A program made the translations under genes and the position numbers. From assembly GCA_017959645.1 (NCBI GenBank), contig JAGDAE010000186.1, positions 1 through 11,220 of the forward strand: a DNA stretch of 11,220 nucleotides, given 5' to 3'. The notes under the pieces were generated by a model, which saw only the letters and a program-made list of their open reading frames with translations, was not told the DNA's origin and did not search any database. The stretch comes from Kiritimatiellia bacterium. GTDB lineage: Bacteria; Verrucomicrobiota; Kiritimatiellia; RFP12; UBA1067. Below are positions 1 to 6,811 of this stretch, one piece after another. Positions within the stretch are counted from its first letter, which is position 1. The number at the start of each line of letters is the position of its first letter.

Positions 1-56
1 ACGCCGCGATAAAGGCGATCGCCAGGGAATACGAACAGAAAAAGGCGGAACTCGGC

Positions 57-2942
57 ATGCGCGCGCCGGAGATGAAAAAAGGCGTCGTGTTCTACGCCGT
101 CGTCATACTGGCTCTCGCCATCCTCGGCTCGCTCGTGCTCTCCGTCGCCGGCAAGGGCGGCCCGGCGAGAAAGTCGAAAGCGGCGATCCAGGCCAGGCAG
201 TCGCTGGACGCGCTCGCGCTCGCGGCGGGACGCTACCGCTACCATGTCGGCAGGTATCCGGACTCGCTCGAAGCTCTCGTTGCGATCACTCCGCAGATCA
301 AGGGCTGGAACGGACCGTACGTCAAGAAGATAGTCCCCGATCCGTGGGGCGGCGAATACGTCTACGCGAACAACGGCGAGAGCGAGAAGCCGGCGCTCTA
401 TTCGAAAGGGCCCGACTCGCGCGCGGGAACCACCGACGACCTGCTCGCCGACGCGAAACTGTTCGACGAACCGTTCCGCGACACGTCGTGGACAAAGGGG
501 TGGATGCCGTACCAGCTACGCGGCTACGTGGTCGCGCCCGACGCGGAGACGAAGGCGGCGATCGAACGCGAAGTGCGCGACGTTCTCGCGGCGGAGAAGA
601 CTCCGCTCGAGGGCGAGTTCTTTCTGCGCGAGGGCTGGAGTTTCGCGCAGGTCTGGAAGGAAACCTTCCCCGCGTCGACCAATCCGGCAAAGCGCGTGGA
701 GCATGTCGACAAGGCGCTCGACGACCCGTCGCTGGAATGGCGAAAGGTCAGACTGCCGCACGACTGGGCGATATCGGGCCCGTTCGACCCCGACTGCCCC
801 GAGGGACATGCGGCCAAACTGCCGTGGCGCGGGGTCGGCTGGTACCGGCGCTCCCTGTCGCTGCCAAAAGAGGCGGAGGGCAAATTCGTCGCGCTGCGCT
901 TCGGCGGCGTGATGGCGTCGCCCGAGGTGTATCTGAACGGCGAGAAAGTCGGCGGCTGGGACTACGGCTACATGGGCTTCGAAGTCGACATATCATCCAA
1001 ACTCAAATTCGGCGAAAGCAACACTCTCGCCGTCAGGGTCGACACTTCGCGGCATCGCAGCCGGTGGTATCCCGGCGCCGGAATCTACCGCGACGTAAAA
1101 CTCGTCGTCGAGGACATGGACGACCGCATGCTCTATGGTTCGCTCAAAATAACGGCTGAGGTCGCGTCGCCGACAGGTGCAACGGTCCGCGTCGAGTACA
1201 TGACGCCGCTGTCGTCTTCGCCGGTGACCGACGAATTCGCGATTGCCGATCCGGTCTTGTGGGATGTGGCGAATCCGCACCTCTACGAATACAAAATCTG
1301 CGGCAAGACCTACCGCTACGGAATCCGCAAGGCCGAATTCACTCCCGACGACGGCTTCCGGCTGAACGGCCGCCGCCTGCCGATACGCGGCGTCGATCTG
1401 CATTCCGACTTGGGACCGGTCGGAATGGCGTTCGACAAAGGGTTGATGCGCCGCCAGCTTGAAATCATGAAAGACATGGGCGTGAACGCGATAAGGACCA
1501 GCCACAACCCTCCGGCCGAGGAACTGCTCGATTTGTGCGACGAGATGGGCTTTATCGTCTGGGACGAATGCTTCGACAAATGGGACGGCACGGCCGGACT
1601 TTGCGAAGAGGCCGGACGCGAGGAGAATCCCGACGAGCTCGTCTGCCGCAACCTGAAGGCGTTCGTCCGCCGCGACCGCAACCATCCCTGCGTCGTCACG
1701 TGGTCGATCGGCAACGAAATCGCCCCCGATGGCGCTCCGCATCCGTGGGAGGGGAAGGATCAGGTCTACAGCTGGGGGACGAACGCCGAACGCGTGAAGC
1801 TATACGCCGACGCGGTAAGGAGCGAAGATCCGACCCGCCCGGTCGGCATGGGATGCTGCTTCCCCGAGGCGGTCGGCAGAGGCGACTACGCCGCGCTCGA
1901 TCTCACCGGATGGAACTACAAAGAGCGCTATATGGCGATGCGCGAGAAATATCCGGAAAAGCCGGTGATGTATTCGGAATCCTGCGCATGCTTCTCGAGC
2001 AACGGATACTATCCGGCCGAAATCACCGCGAATCCTTTCGACTACGGCGCCGGAACCGATATCGACGGCTACGACCGGACTGCGCCGGGATGGGGCGACA
2101 TAACCGATATCGAGTGGCTCCGCCTCGAGCGTGATGCGTTTCTGTGCGGAGAGTTCGTGTGGTCGGGAATCGACTATCTCGGCGAGCCGACCCCGAAGGT
2201 GGCCCAGTCGCGCAGCTCCTACTTCGGAATCTGCGATCTTCTCGCGTTTCCGAAAGACCGCTTCCATCTCTACCGTTCGCGCTGGAACGAACGCAAAGAG
2301 ACTGTGCATCTGCTGCCGCACTGGAACTGGGAAGGGCGCGAAGGCGAAAAAATCACGGTCGTGTGCTATACCTCCGGCGACGAAGCGGAACTTTTCCTGA
2401 ACGGCGAATCGCTCGGACGCGCGAAGAAGGCGGCTGTGGCGCCGCGCATAGCCGGGAACGACGATGCGGACTATTTCGAGTCGCAGAAGCGCTACCGGCT
2501 ATCGTGGGAAGTGCCGTACGAAGAAGGCGAAATAAAGGTCATCGCCTATCGCAATGGGCATCCGATCGGCGAAGACTCGCGCAAAACCGCAGGCAAGGCT
2601 GCGGCGATACGGCTCACGCCTGAAAAGCCGGCGCTGGCGGACGGCGAACTTGTGTTCGTCAAAGTCGAAATCGTGGACGAAGACGGCATCGCGTTGCCGC
2701 TGGCTGACAATCTGGTGGAGTTTTCGCTTGAAGGCCCAGGCGAGATCGTCGCCGCCGCCAACGCTTCCCATTCCGATCTTCAGTCTTTTGCCGATGTCGG
2801 TTCCCGCCGTCTTTACTTCGGAAAGGCGGCCGTCGTGATCCGGCGCAACGGAGGAAGCGGAGATCCTGTCAAGCTTTTTGCATCCGCGAAAGGCGTCCGC
2901 AAAGCGGTGGTTTCGCTGCCGCGGAAGATTCTGTCCGACTAG
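57..2942 (+). CDS. Pseudopilin (GspG-like)-glycoside hydrolase family 2 fusion, probable membrane-anchored beta-galactosidase-like enzyme
   Basis: 961 residues from ATG 57. Seen: one hydrophobic helix at about residues 10-31, preceded by MKKG (6-9) as in a prepilin leader. A GspG C-terminal-type domain follows at about 40-130, with GRYPDSLEAL, DPWGGEYVY and YSKGPDSRAGTTDD, the usual calcium-loop region. After a linker come the GH2 sugar-binding jelly roll (about 188-350), a short Ig-like domain (about 358-427) and the TIM barrel (about 430-745). GH2 signatures are RTSHNPP, acid/base Glu554 in SIGNEI, nucleophile Glu641 in MYSES, and GEFVWSGIDYLGEPTP. The tail has a DUF4982-like domain (about 755-835, LFLNGESLGRAKK) and a beta-rich domain (about 848-955). 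Family knowledge: GH2 enzymes are retaining beta-galactosidases, glucuronidases or mannosidases; this layout resembles the Bacteroides-type galactosidases, but the substrate cannot be told. Start uncertain: no good ribosome site precedes 57 or 72 and the frame is open to base 3, so the gene may begin outside the window. No clear terminator follows. Confidence 0.9.
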   Translation: MRAPEMKKGVVFYAVVILALAILGSLVLSVAGKGGPARKSKAAIQARQSLDALALAAGRYRYHVGRYPDSLEALVAITPQIKGWNGPYVKKIVPDPWGGEYVYANNGESEKPALYSKGPDSRAGTTDDLLADAKLFDEPFRDTSWTKGWMPYQLRGYVVAPDAETKAAIEREVRDVLAAEKTPLEGEFFLREGWSFAQVWKETFPASTNPAKRVEHVDKALDDPSLEWRKVRLPHDWAISGPFDPDCPEGHAAKLPWRGVGWYRRSLSLPKEAEGKFVALRFGGVMASPEVYLNGEKVGGWDYGYMGFEVDISSKLKFGESNTLAVRVDTSRHRSRWYPGAGIYRDVKLVVEDMDDRMLYGSLKITAEVASPTGATVRVEYMTPLSSSPVTDEFAIADPVLWDVANPHLYEYKICGKTYRYGIRKAEFTPDDGFRLNGRRLPIRGVDLHSDLGPVGMAFDKGLMRRQLEIMKDMGVNAIRTSHNPPAEELLDLCDEMGFIVWDECFDKWDGTAGLCEEAGREENPDELVCRNLKAFVRRDRNHPCVVTWSIGNEIAPDGAPHPWEGKDQVYSWGTNAERVKLYADAVRSEDPTRPVGMGCCFPEAVGRGDYAALDLTGWNYKERYMAMREKYPEKPVMYSESCACFSSNGYYPAEITANPFDYGAGTDIDGYDRTAPGWGDITDIEWLRLERDAFLCGEFVWSGIDYLGEPTPKVAQSRSSYFGICDLLAFPKDRFHLYRSRWNERKETVHLLPHWNWEGREGEKITVVCYTSGDEAELFLNGESLGRAKKAAVAPRIAGNDDADYFESQKRYRLSWEVPYEEGEIKVIAYRNGHPIGEDSRKTAGKAAAIRLTPEKPALADGELVFVKVEIVDEDGIALPLADNLVEFSLEGPGEIVAAANASHSDLQSFADVGSRRLYFGKAAVVIRRNGGSGDPVKLFASAKGVRKAVVSLPRKILSD

Positions 2943-3022
2943 CCGCGATGCCTGCGTCTGAGGATATTTCGGCGAAGCGGCAAGGAATTCGGGCATGGGG
3001 TCAGATTTTAGTGTCGCCGCAC

Positions 3023-3052
3023 TTGACAGACGGCGCCGAAAAATGATACAAT
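3023..3052 (+). promoter_or_regulatory. Sigma70-type promoter of the tRNA-Cys transcript (extended -10)
   Basis: TTGACA at 3023-3028 is a perfect -35 box. TACAAT at 3047-3052 matches the -10 consensus at five of six bases, with an 18-base spacer and a TGn extension at 3044-3046. Transcription would start near 3058-3060, giving a leader of about 13 bases before the tRNA at 3073. A 5-bp inverted repeat (CGCCG 3015-3019 / CGGCG 3031-3035) brackets the -35 box. It could be an operator, the end of the upstream transcript, or chance. The promoter probably also drives the three genes after the tRNA. Confidence 0.8.
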
Positions 3053-3072
3053 ACGCGCAACCGAATCGAAAA

Positions 3073-3146
3073 GGTGGGATGGCCGAGCGGTTAGGTTACG
3101 GACTGCAAATCCGTCTACAGCGGTTCAACTCCGCTTCCCACCTCCA
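3073..3146 (+). tRNA. tRNA-Cys (anticodon GCA)
   Basis: Folded by eye into a full cloverleaf. The acceptor stem is GGTGGGA (3073-3079) with TCCCACC (3136-3142). The anticodon stem is ACGGA with TCCGT around the loop CTGCAAA, which puts anticodon GCA at 3105-3107. The T stem is AGCGG with CCGCT around the loop TTCAACT. The discriminator base is T3143, the U73 characteristic of cysteine tRNAs, and CCA is encoded at 3144-3146. The D arm carries the usual AGCGGTTAGGTT-like loop. A run of five T follows, and only 13 bases separate the tRNA from the next start codon, so tRNA 3'-end processing would set the 5' end of the downstream message. Confidence 0.97.
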
Positions 3147-3159
3147 TTTTTAATCGCAG

Positions 3160-3711
3160 ATGATCGTCTTCTGGGGTCTTATTCTCGGATTGCCGCTCCT
3201 CGCCTACGGCGGGGGCGTTGTGTTTTGCGGCGAGAAAACCGTCTCCCTGACCGAAAGGTTCTTCGTGTCGAAAATCGCTGCGGCCGCGATTTCCGCCGTC
3301 GCCTGGTTCTGGACGGCCTACGAGTGCGACACGATAGGGATCGACGTGTTCGACATGCTGCTCAAGCGCTTCCCTCTGCAGGTATACGTGATGGCGGCGG
3401 TTCTGACGTATCTCACCGTGATCTGGATGCCGAAGAATCTGCCGGTGCGCGCGCTGTGCGCGATTCTGATGCTGATACCGGCCGAGCTTTTCAAGACGAC
3501 CCGCCTGCTCGTGCCGGTGTCGGGGTTCGCGTACGTGCACGTGTTCGTGGCCGCCGCCTATGCTGGCGCGGTCGCAGGAATGTACGGCATGTTCTATCCA
3601 TGGCGCATGGAGACGGCGGCAAGATGGCTGCTGTCCCGCGCCCGTGTCGCGTGCGGTTCGGTTCTCGCGGCGCTCGGCGCGATGCTTGCTGTTGGAGGAT
3701 TCTTCCTGTGA
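3160..3711 (+). CDS. Unrecognised six-helix integral membrane protein
   Basis: 183 residues. I do not recognise the family. Hydrophobic stretches suggest six membrane helices at about 1-22, 34-55, 71-90, 93-117, 123-147 and 156-183, with short loops and no sizeable soluble domain. Positions that look like possible signatures are ECDTIGIDVFD (about 55-65) between helices 2 and 3, and MPKNLPVRALC with PAELFKTTRLL (about 90-117). The start is fixed by an in-frame stop at 3151-3153; ATG 3160 is the first start after it and has no visible ribosome site. The gene lies 13 bases after tRNA-Cys and its stop overlaps the GTG of the phosphate transporter by four bases, so it is translationally coupled to that gene. 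A role linked to the transporter or the envelope is inference from position only. Coding is supported by length, hydrophobic periodicity and the tight junction. Confidence 0.8.
   Translation: MIVFWGLILGLPLLAYGGGVVFCGEKTVSLTERFFVSKIAAAAISAVAWFWTAYECDTIGIDVFDMLLKRFPLQVYVMAAVLTYLTVIWMPKNLPVRALCAILMLIPAELFKTTRLLVPVSGFAYVHVFVAAAYAGAVAGMYGMFYPWRMETAARWLLSRARVACGSVLAALGAMLAVGGFFL
3694..3698 (+). promoter_or_regulatory. Ribosome binding site fixing the GTG start of the Na+/phosphate cotransporter
   Basis: GGAGG lies nine bases before GTG 3708. This decides the start: the open frame runs back to 3225, but that upstream part overlaps the preceding membrane-protein gene and encodes arginine-rich, low-complexity sequence. 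The GTG shares four bases (GTGA) with the upstream stop codon. Confidence 0.85.
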
Positions 3712-5363
3712 AAGACGTTCTGCTGATCGTCTTGACCGTGCTCGGCGGTCTGGGCGTTTTCCTTCTAGGCATGAAGCACCTCTCAGAAGGGCTGCAGGCG
3801 ACGGCCGGCGGGAGTCTGCGCAAATTCATGTCCCATGCAACCAGCCACCGCATCATCGGCGTGGGGACCGGAATCGTATCGACTATGATCGTCCAGTCGT
3901 CGTCGATAATAACGGTGATGCTCGTCGGGTTCGTGTCCACCGCGCTCATGACGCTGCCGCAGGCGTTCTCGGTGCTGATCGGCGCGAACATCGGCACGAC
4001 CGCGACGGTGTGGATAATCGCCTACGCCCCTGATCCGCAGCTGCTCGGGCTTGTCGGCCTCGCGCTGGGAGGGTCGCTCTATTTCTTTCTGCGCAGCGAG
4101 AAGTTGCACAATCTCGGCCTTACGCTGATCGGCCTCGGGCTGGTCTTCCTCGGGCTGTATTTCATGTCCGCCGGCGTGGCGCCGGTCAAGCAGAACGCCG
4201 ACATCGCCGCGATTTTCACGAAGATGGACGCCGGCAACGTCGGCGGGGTGGTCGCGATCGCGCTGTGCGCGATGCTGCTGACCGCCGTGATACAAAGCTC
4301 GGCCGCGACGATCGCGATCGCGATGGCCCTGGCCCAGCAGGGGCTTCTCGCCTACGAAGCGGCCATAGCGGTCCTTTTCGGCGCCAACGTGGGAACGACC
4401 GCGACGGGCTGGATCGCCGCGATCGGCGGAACCGCCGACGCCCGCCGCACCGCGCTTTCGCACACGCTTTCGAACCTGATCGGTTCGATCGTGTTTCTGC
4501 CGTTCTTTCCGCTTTTCGTCAAAGTCGGCCAGAGCCTGTTCCCCAACTGGTCCGATCCCGCGACGATAATGGCGCCGATCGCGGTCACCGACACGGTTTT
4601 TGCATGCTGCCGCGGCGTTCTGTTCTTCCCGTTCGTGCAGCCGTTCGCGCGGCTGATCGAGCGCATCGTCAAGCAGCCCGAGAACGAAAAGCCGCATCTT
4701 TCGGTGCTACGGATCGGCGCGCGGGTATCGCCGGTGATCGCCTGCGACCAGGCGCTGCAGGAGGTCGCGTTCATGCGCGACAGCAATCTCGATCTGCTCA
4801 AGTGCGCGCGTCTGGTGCTCGCCGGCGAGTCGGACGACAAATGCGAGGCGCATATCGTCCACCGCGAGGATATTCTCGACAAGGTGCAGCGCGAGATTAC
4901 CGAGTTTCTCGGCGGCATCATGTCCAAGCGTCTCGCCCAGACCGTGGCCGAGCGCGCGCAACGGCTTTTGCGCTTCACCGACGAACTCGAGAGCGTTTCC
5001 GACGAGGCGGCGGCGGTTCTCAAGGCGGTGAAGCGGCTGAGAAAGCAGAACCAGAAGATGTCTGAAGAATCGCGCGGACTGCTGCTTTCGGTGCACGACC
5101 GCGTCGCCGCTTTCGCGTTCAGGGTATCGCCGTGGATTCGCTCGCCGCGTCCGTCGATAGACGTCAGGCAGGTCCAGAACGAGTCCCGCGCGATCCACGA
5201 GTTCATCCGCGACTGCCGCAAGATACAGCTCGGCAAGGTCGGGCCGGAAGATCCCGGTTCCGCGATCAGGGTTCTCGCTGAACTCGATATCATCAACGCC
5301 TACGAGCGCATTCGCGCGTATTACCTCAATATCGCCGAGACTGTCGGCGGCGGCAAGCGGTGA
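3708..5363 (+). CDS. Na+/phosphate cotransporter (NptA/PF02690 family) with C-terminal PhoU-like domain
   Basis: 551 residues from GTG 3708, beginning MKDVLLIVLTVLGG. The protein shows the family's internal duplication. Repeat one has QSSS (63-66) and GANIGTT (92-98); repeat two has QSSA (196-199) and GANVGTT (225-231). The QSS motifs are the re-entrant substrate-binding segments of this family. About eight to nine hydrophobic segments lie between 1 and 320. From about 345 to 540 the sequence is helical and charged, as in PhoU-like regulatory domains, which are commonly fused to bacterial members. Length is normal for the fused type. The expected role is sodium-driven phosphate uptake across the inner membrane; some family members may carry other anions, and the substrate is not proven here. 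It is coupled by 4-base overlaps to the genes on both sides. No Pho box was recognised upstream. Confidence 0.93.
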   Translation: MKDVLLIVLTVLGGLGVFLLGMKHLSEGLQATAGGSLRKFMSHATSHRIIGVGTGIVSTMIVQSSSIITVMLVGFVSTALMTLPQAFSVLIGANIGTTATVWIIAYAPDPQLLGLVGLALGGSLYFFLRSEKLHNLGLTLIGLGLVFLGLYFMSAGVAPVKQNADIAAIFTKMDAGNVGGVVAIALCAMLLTAVIQSSAATIAIAMALAQQGLLAYEAAIAVLFGANVGTTATGWIAAIGGTADARRTALSHTLSNLIGSIVFLPFFPLFVKVGQSLFPNWSDPATIMAPIAVTDTVFACCRGVLFFPFVQPFARLIERIVKQPENEKPHLSVLRIGARVSPVIACDQALQEVAFMRDSNLDLLKCARLVLAGESDDKCEAHIVHREDILDKVQREITEFLGGIMSKRLAQTVAERAQRLLRFTDELESVSDEAAAVLKAVKRLRKQNQKMSEESRGLLLSVHDRVAAFAFRVSPWIRSPRPSIDVRQVQNESRAIHEFIRDCRKIQLGKVGPEDPGSAIRVLAELDIINAYERIRAYYLNIAETVGGGKR

Positions 5364-6532
5364 AGCGCCATCTGCTCGGAATCGGCGGCGTCGGCATGAG
5401 TGCGCTCGCCACCGCCCTGAAACGGCTGGGCGACGATGTGAGCGGAGCCGACCGCAATCTCGAAACCGCGAACATCCGGTTTCTCGAATCGATTGGCATC
5501 AGATGCCTGCCCGACGACGGCAGCGGAGTTGACGCGACCGTGGACGAAATCGTGGTCTCTACGGCGATAGAGGCGGACAATCCAGCGCTGCGAAAGGCCG
5601 GGGAGTTGGGTATTCCCGTCATCCACCGCGCAAGGGCGCTTTCGCGCGCGCTCGGCGGCTATAGGCTCGTTGCGGTAGCCGGAACCTGCGGAAAGTCCAC
5701 CGTTACCGCGATGCTCGGACACATTCTCGCCGAGTGCGGGTTCGACCCGATGTGCGTAAACGGCGCCAACGTGCCCGGCTGGGAGGGGGCGGTAAGATTC
5801 GGGAAGGGCGATTATGCCGTGGCGGAAGTCGACGAGAGCGACAAATCGCTGGTCGAGTTTTCGCCATATGCGGCGATCGTCACCAACGCCTCGGCCGACC
5901 ACTATTCGAAGCTGGAGATGGACGCGGTTTTCGACGCATTCGTGAAAGATATTTCCGGACCGGTCGTCGACGCGCGCGGCGAAGTGTACCGCCCGCAGGA
6001 TTATATGCGCCAGAACGAATCGCTTGCCGTGCGCATGGCCGTCTTGCTCGGCGCCGACGAGAAGCAGGCAAGAGAGGCGATGGCCTCGTTCGGCGGCGTC
6101 GAACGGCGTCTGCAGCGCCACGCCCCGAACGTCTACGACGACTATGCGCACAATCCCGAGAAACTGCGCGCGATGTGGATGACTCTCGCCGAACGCCACC
6201 CGGGCGGAATCTGCGTGGTGTGGCGTCCGCACGGCTACGCGCCGCTCAGGAAGATGCTTGACGCGCTCGCGGCCATGTTCAACGAGGTAGTCCGGCCATG
6301 CGACCGGCTTCTTCTGCTGCCGGTCTACGACGCCGGCGGAACCGCCGACCGGTCGGTGAATTCCGGCGAACTGGCGGCGAAACTCGAAAACGCCGAACTT
6401 GTCGCGGATCTTGACGACGCCTGTCGCTGGATCGCCGGGAGAAAAGACCGCTTCGAGGCGTTCGTTACCTGCGGTGCGAGAGATCCCGGTCTGCCCGGTC
6501 TCGCGAAGCGCATCGCCAATCTCGTGCGGTAG
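5360..6532 (+). CDS. Compact MurC-like Mur ligase
   Basis: 390 residues from GTG 5360, which overlaps the transporter stop (GTGA); no clear ribosome site, so translation is probably coupled. The N-terminal Rossmann domain has GIGGVGMSA (7-15), typical of MurC/Mpl. The ATP-binding P-loop is GTCGKST (108-114), with Cys in place of the His common in MurC. Further signatures are EVDESD (156-161), Asn176 with ADH (179-181), GGVERRLQ (245-252), DDYAHNP (260-266), RPHGY (289-293) and YDAGG (323-327), all matching MurC motifs in order. MurC is usually about 450-490 residues. The shortfall falls mainly between about 195 and 215, where the later half of the central domain is reduced. Expected chemistry: ATP-dependent amide-bond formation on a UDP-muramyl-type substrate in the cytoplasm. 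Whether it is the cell's main MurC, an Mpl-like recycling ligase or something else cannot be decided. Confidence 0.85.
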   Translation: MKRHLLGIGGVGMSALATALKRLGDDVSGADRNLETANIRFLESIGIRCLPDDGSGVDATVDEIVVSTAIEADNPALRKAGELGIPVIHRARALSRALGGYRLVAVAGTCGKSTVTAMLGHILAECGFDPMCVNGANVPGWEGAVRFGKGDYAVAEVDESDKSLVEFSPYAAIVTNASADHYSKLEMDAVFDAFVKDISGPVVDARGEVYRPQDYMRQNESLAVRMAVLLGADEKQAREAMASFGGVERRLQRHAPNVYDDYAHNPEKLRAMWMTLAERHPGGICVVWRPHGYAPLRKMLDALAAMFNEVVRPCDRLLLLPVYDAGGTADRSVNSGELAAKLENAELVADLDDACRWIAGRKDRFEAFVTCGARDPGLPGLAKRIANLVR

Positions 6533-6570
6533 TCCCGGGAGTCTGCTGGTGCTGTGCCGGCGGGGCAAAA

Positions 6571-6606
6571 GAAATGCGTCCGGCCAAAGGAGTCCGGACG
6601 CGTTTC
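6571..6606. terminator. Bidirectional intrinsic terminator between convergent genes
   Basis: A 13-bp stem pairs 6571-6583 with 6594-6606 (one G-T wobble, otherwise perfect) around a 10-base loop. Plus-strand readers meet a T-rich downstream flank (GTTTCTTC). Minus-strand readers meet a short T run, seen as CAAAA just left of the stem on the plus strand. It lies 39 bases after the MurC-like stop and 21 bases beyond the stop of the minus-strand small basic protein gene, the expected place for a terminator shared by converging units. The T tracts are short, so efficiency is uncertain. Confidence 0.8.
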
Positions 6607-6626
6607 TTCAGACTAGGGAAAATCCC

Positions 6627-6782
6627 TTATGCTTCGGGCTTGGTCTTCTTCAAGCCGAGTCCGCGGCTACCTTCTTTCCATTCTCCGCGTTTCTGGAGAA
6701 GGTTGACGCGCTCGAAGCGCTTCAGAACGTTGCGCTTCGAGGTTATGTTGCCGGAACCCTTGAGAGATGCGTGCTGGCTCAT
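6627..6782 (-). CDS. PVC-type small basic protein
   Basis: 51 residues, MSQHASLKGSGNITSKRNVL at the N-terminus, then KRFERV and QKRGEWKEG, ending LGLKKTKPEA. It carries 13 Lys/Arg against 4 acidic residues. The pattern MS-H-SLK ... RNVL-R-ER ... W-EG ... GL-K-K-E matches the short basic protein family that I recall as TIGR04137, known from Chlamydiae, Verrucomicrobia, Planctomycetes and relatives. That family has no proven function; an association with ribosomes or RNA has been suggested from its size and charge. The gene has its own consensus-like promoter (6812-6840) and an AAAGGA ribosome site (6794-6799 on the plus strand), which sits somewhat far from the ATG. A strong hairpin terminator follows. 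Its independent, strong signals suggest high expression apart from the operon upstream. Confidence 0.9.
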   Translation of the reverse strand: MSQHASLKGSGNITSKRNVLKRFERVNLLQKRGEWKEGSRGLGLKKTKPEA

Positions 6783-6811
6783 TTTTCTGCTTTTCCTTTC
6801 AACGGGTGCGT

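Noticed and set aside
993..1742. Long minus-strand open frame inside the GH2 gene
   Set aside because: Antisense open frames are expected in GC-rich coding DNA. The GH2 frame has clear catalytic motifs over the same bases and this one shows no recognisable domain.
2942..2981. Possible terminator hairpin after the GH2 gene (GCCGC 2942-2946 / GCGGC 2977-2981)
   Set aside because: The stem is only five base pairs with a loop of about 30 bases and no T tract follows, so it is not convincing.
3225..3707. N-terminal extension of the Na+/phosphate cotransporter frame back to 3225
   Set aside because: It overlaps the upstream membrane-protein gene almost entirely and encodes arginine-rich shadow sequence. 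GGAGG at 3694-3698 and the hydrophobic N-terminus MKDVLLIVLTVLGG fix the start at GTG 3708.
6615..6627. Short hairpin AGGGA/TCCCT beside the stop of the small basic protein gene
   Set aside because: Five base pairs with a three-base loop and no T tract on the useful side. The much stronger hairpin 6571-6606 is next to it.
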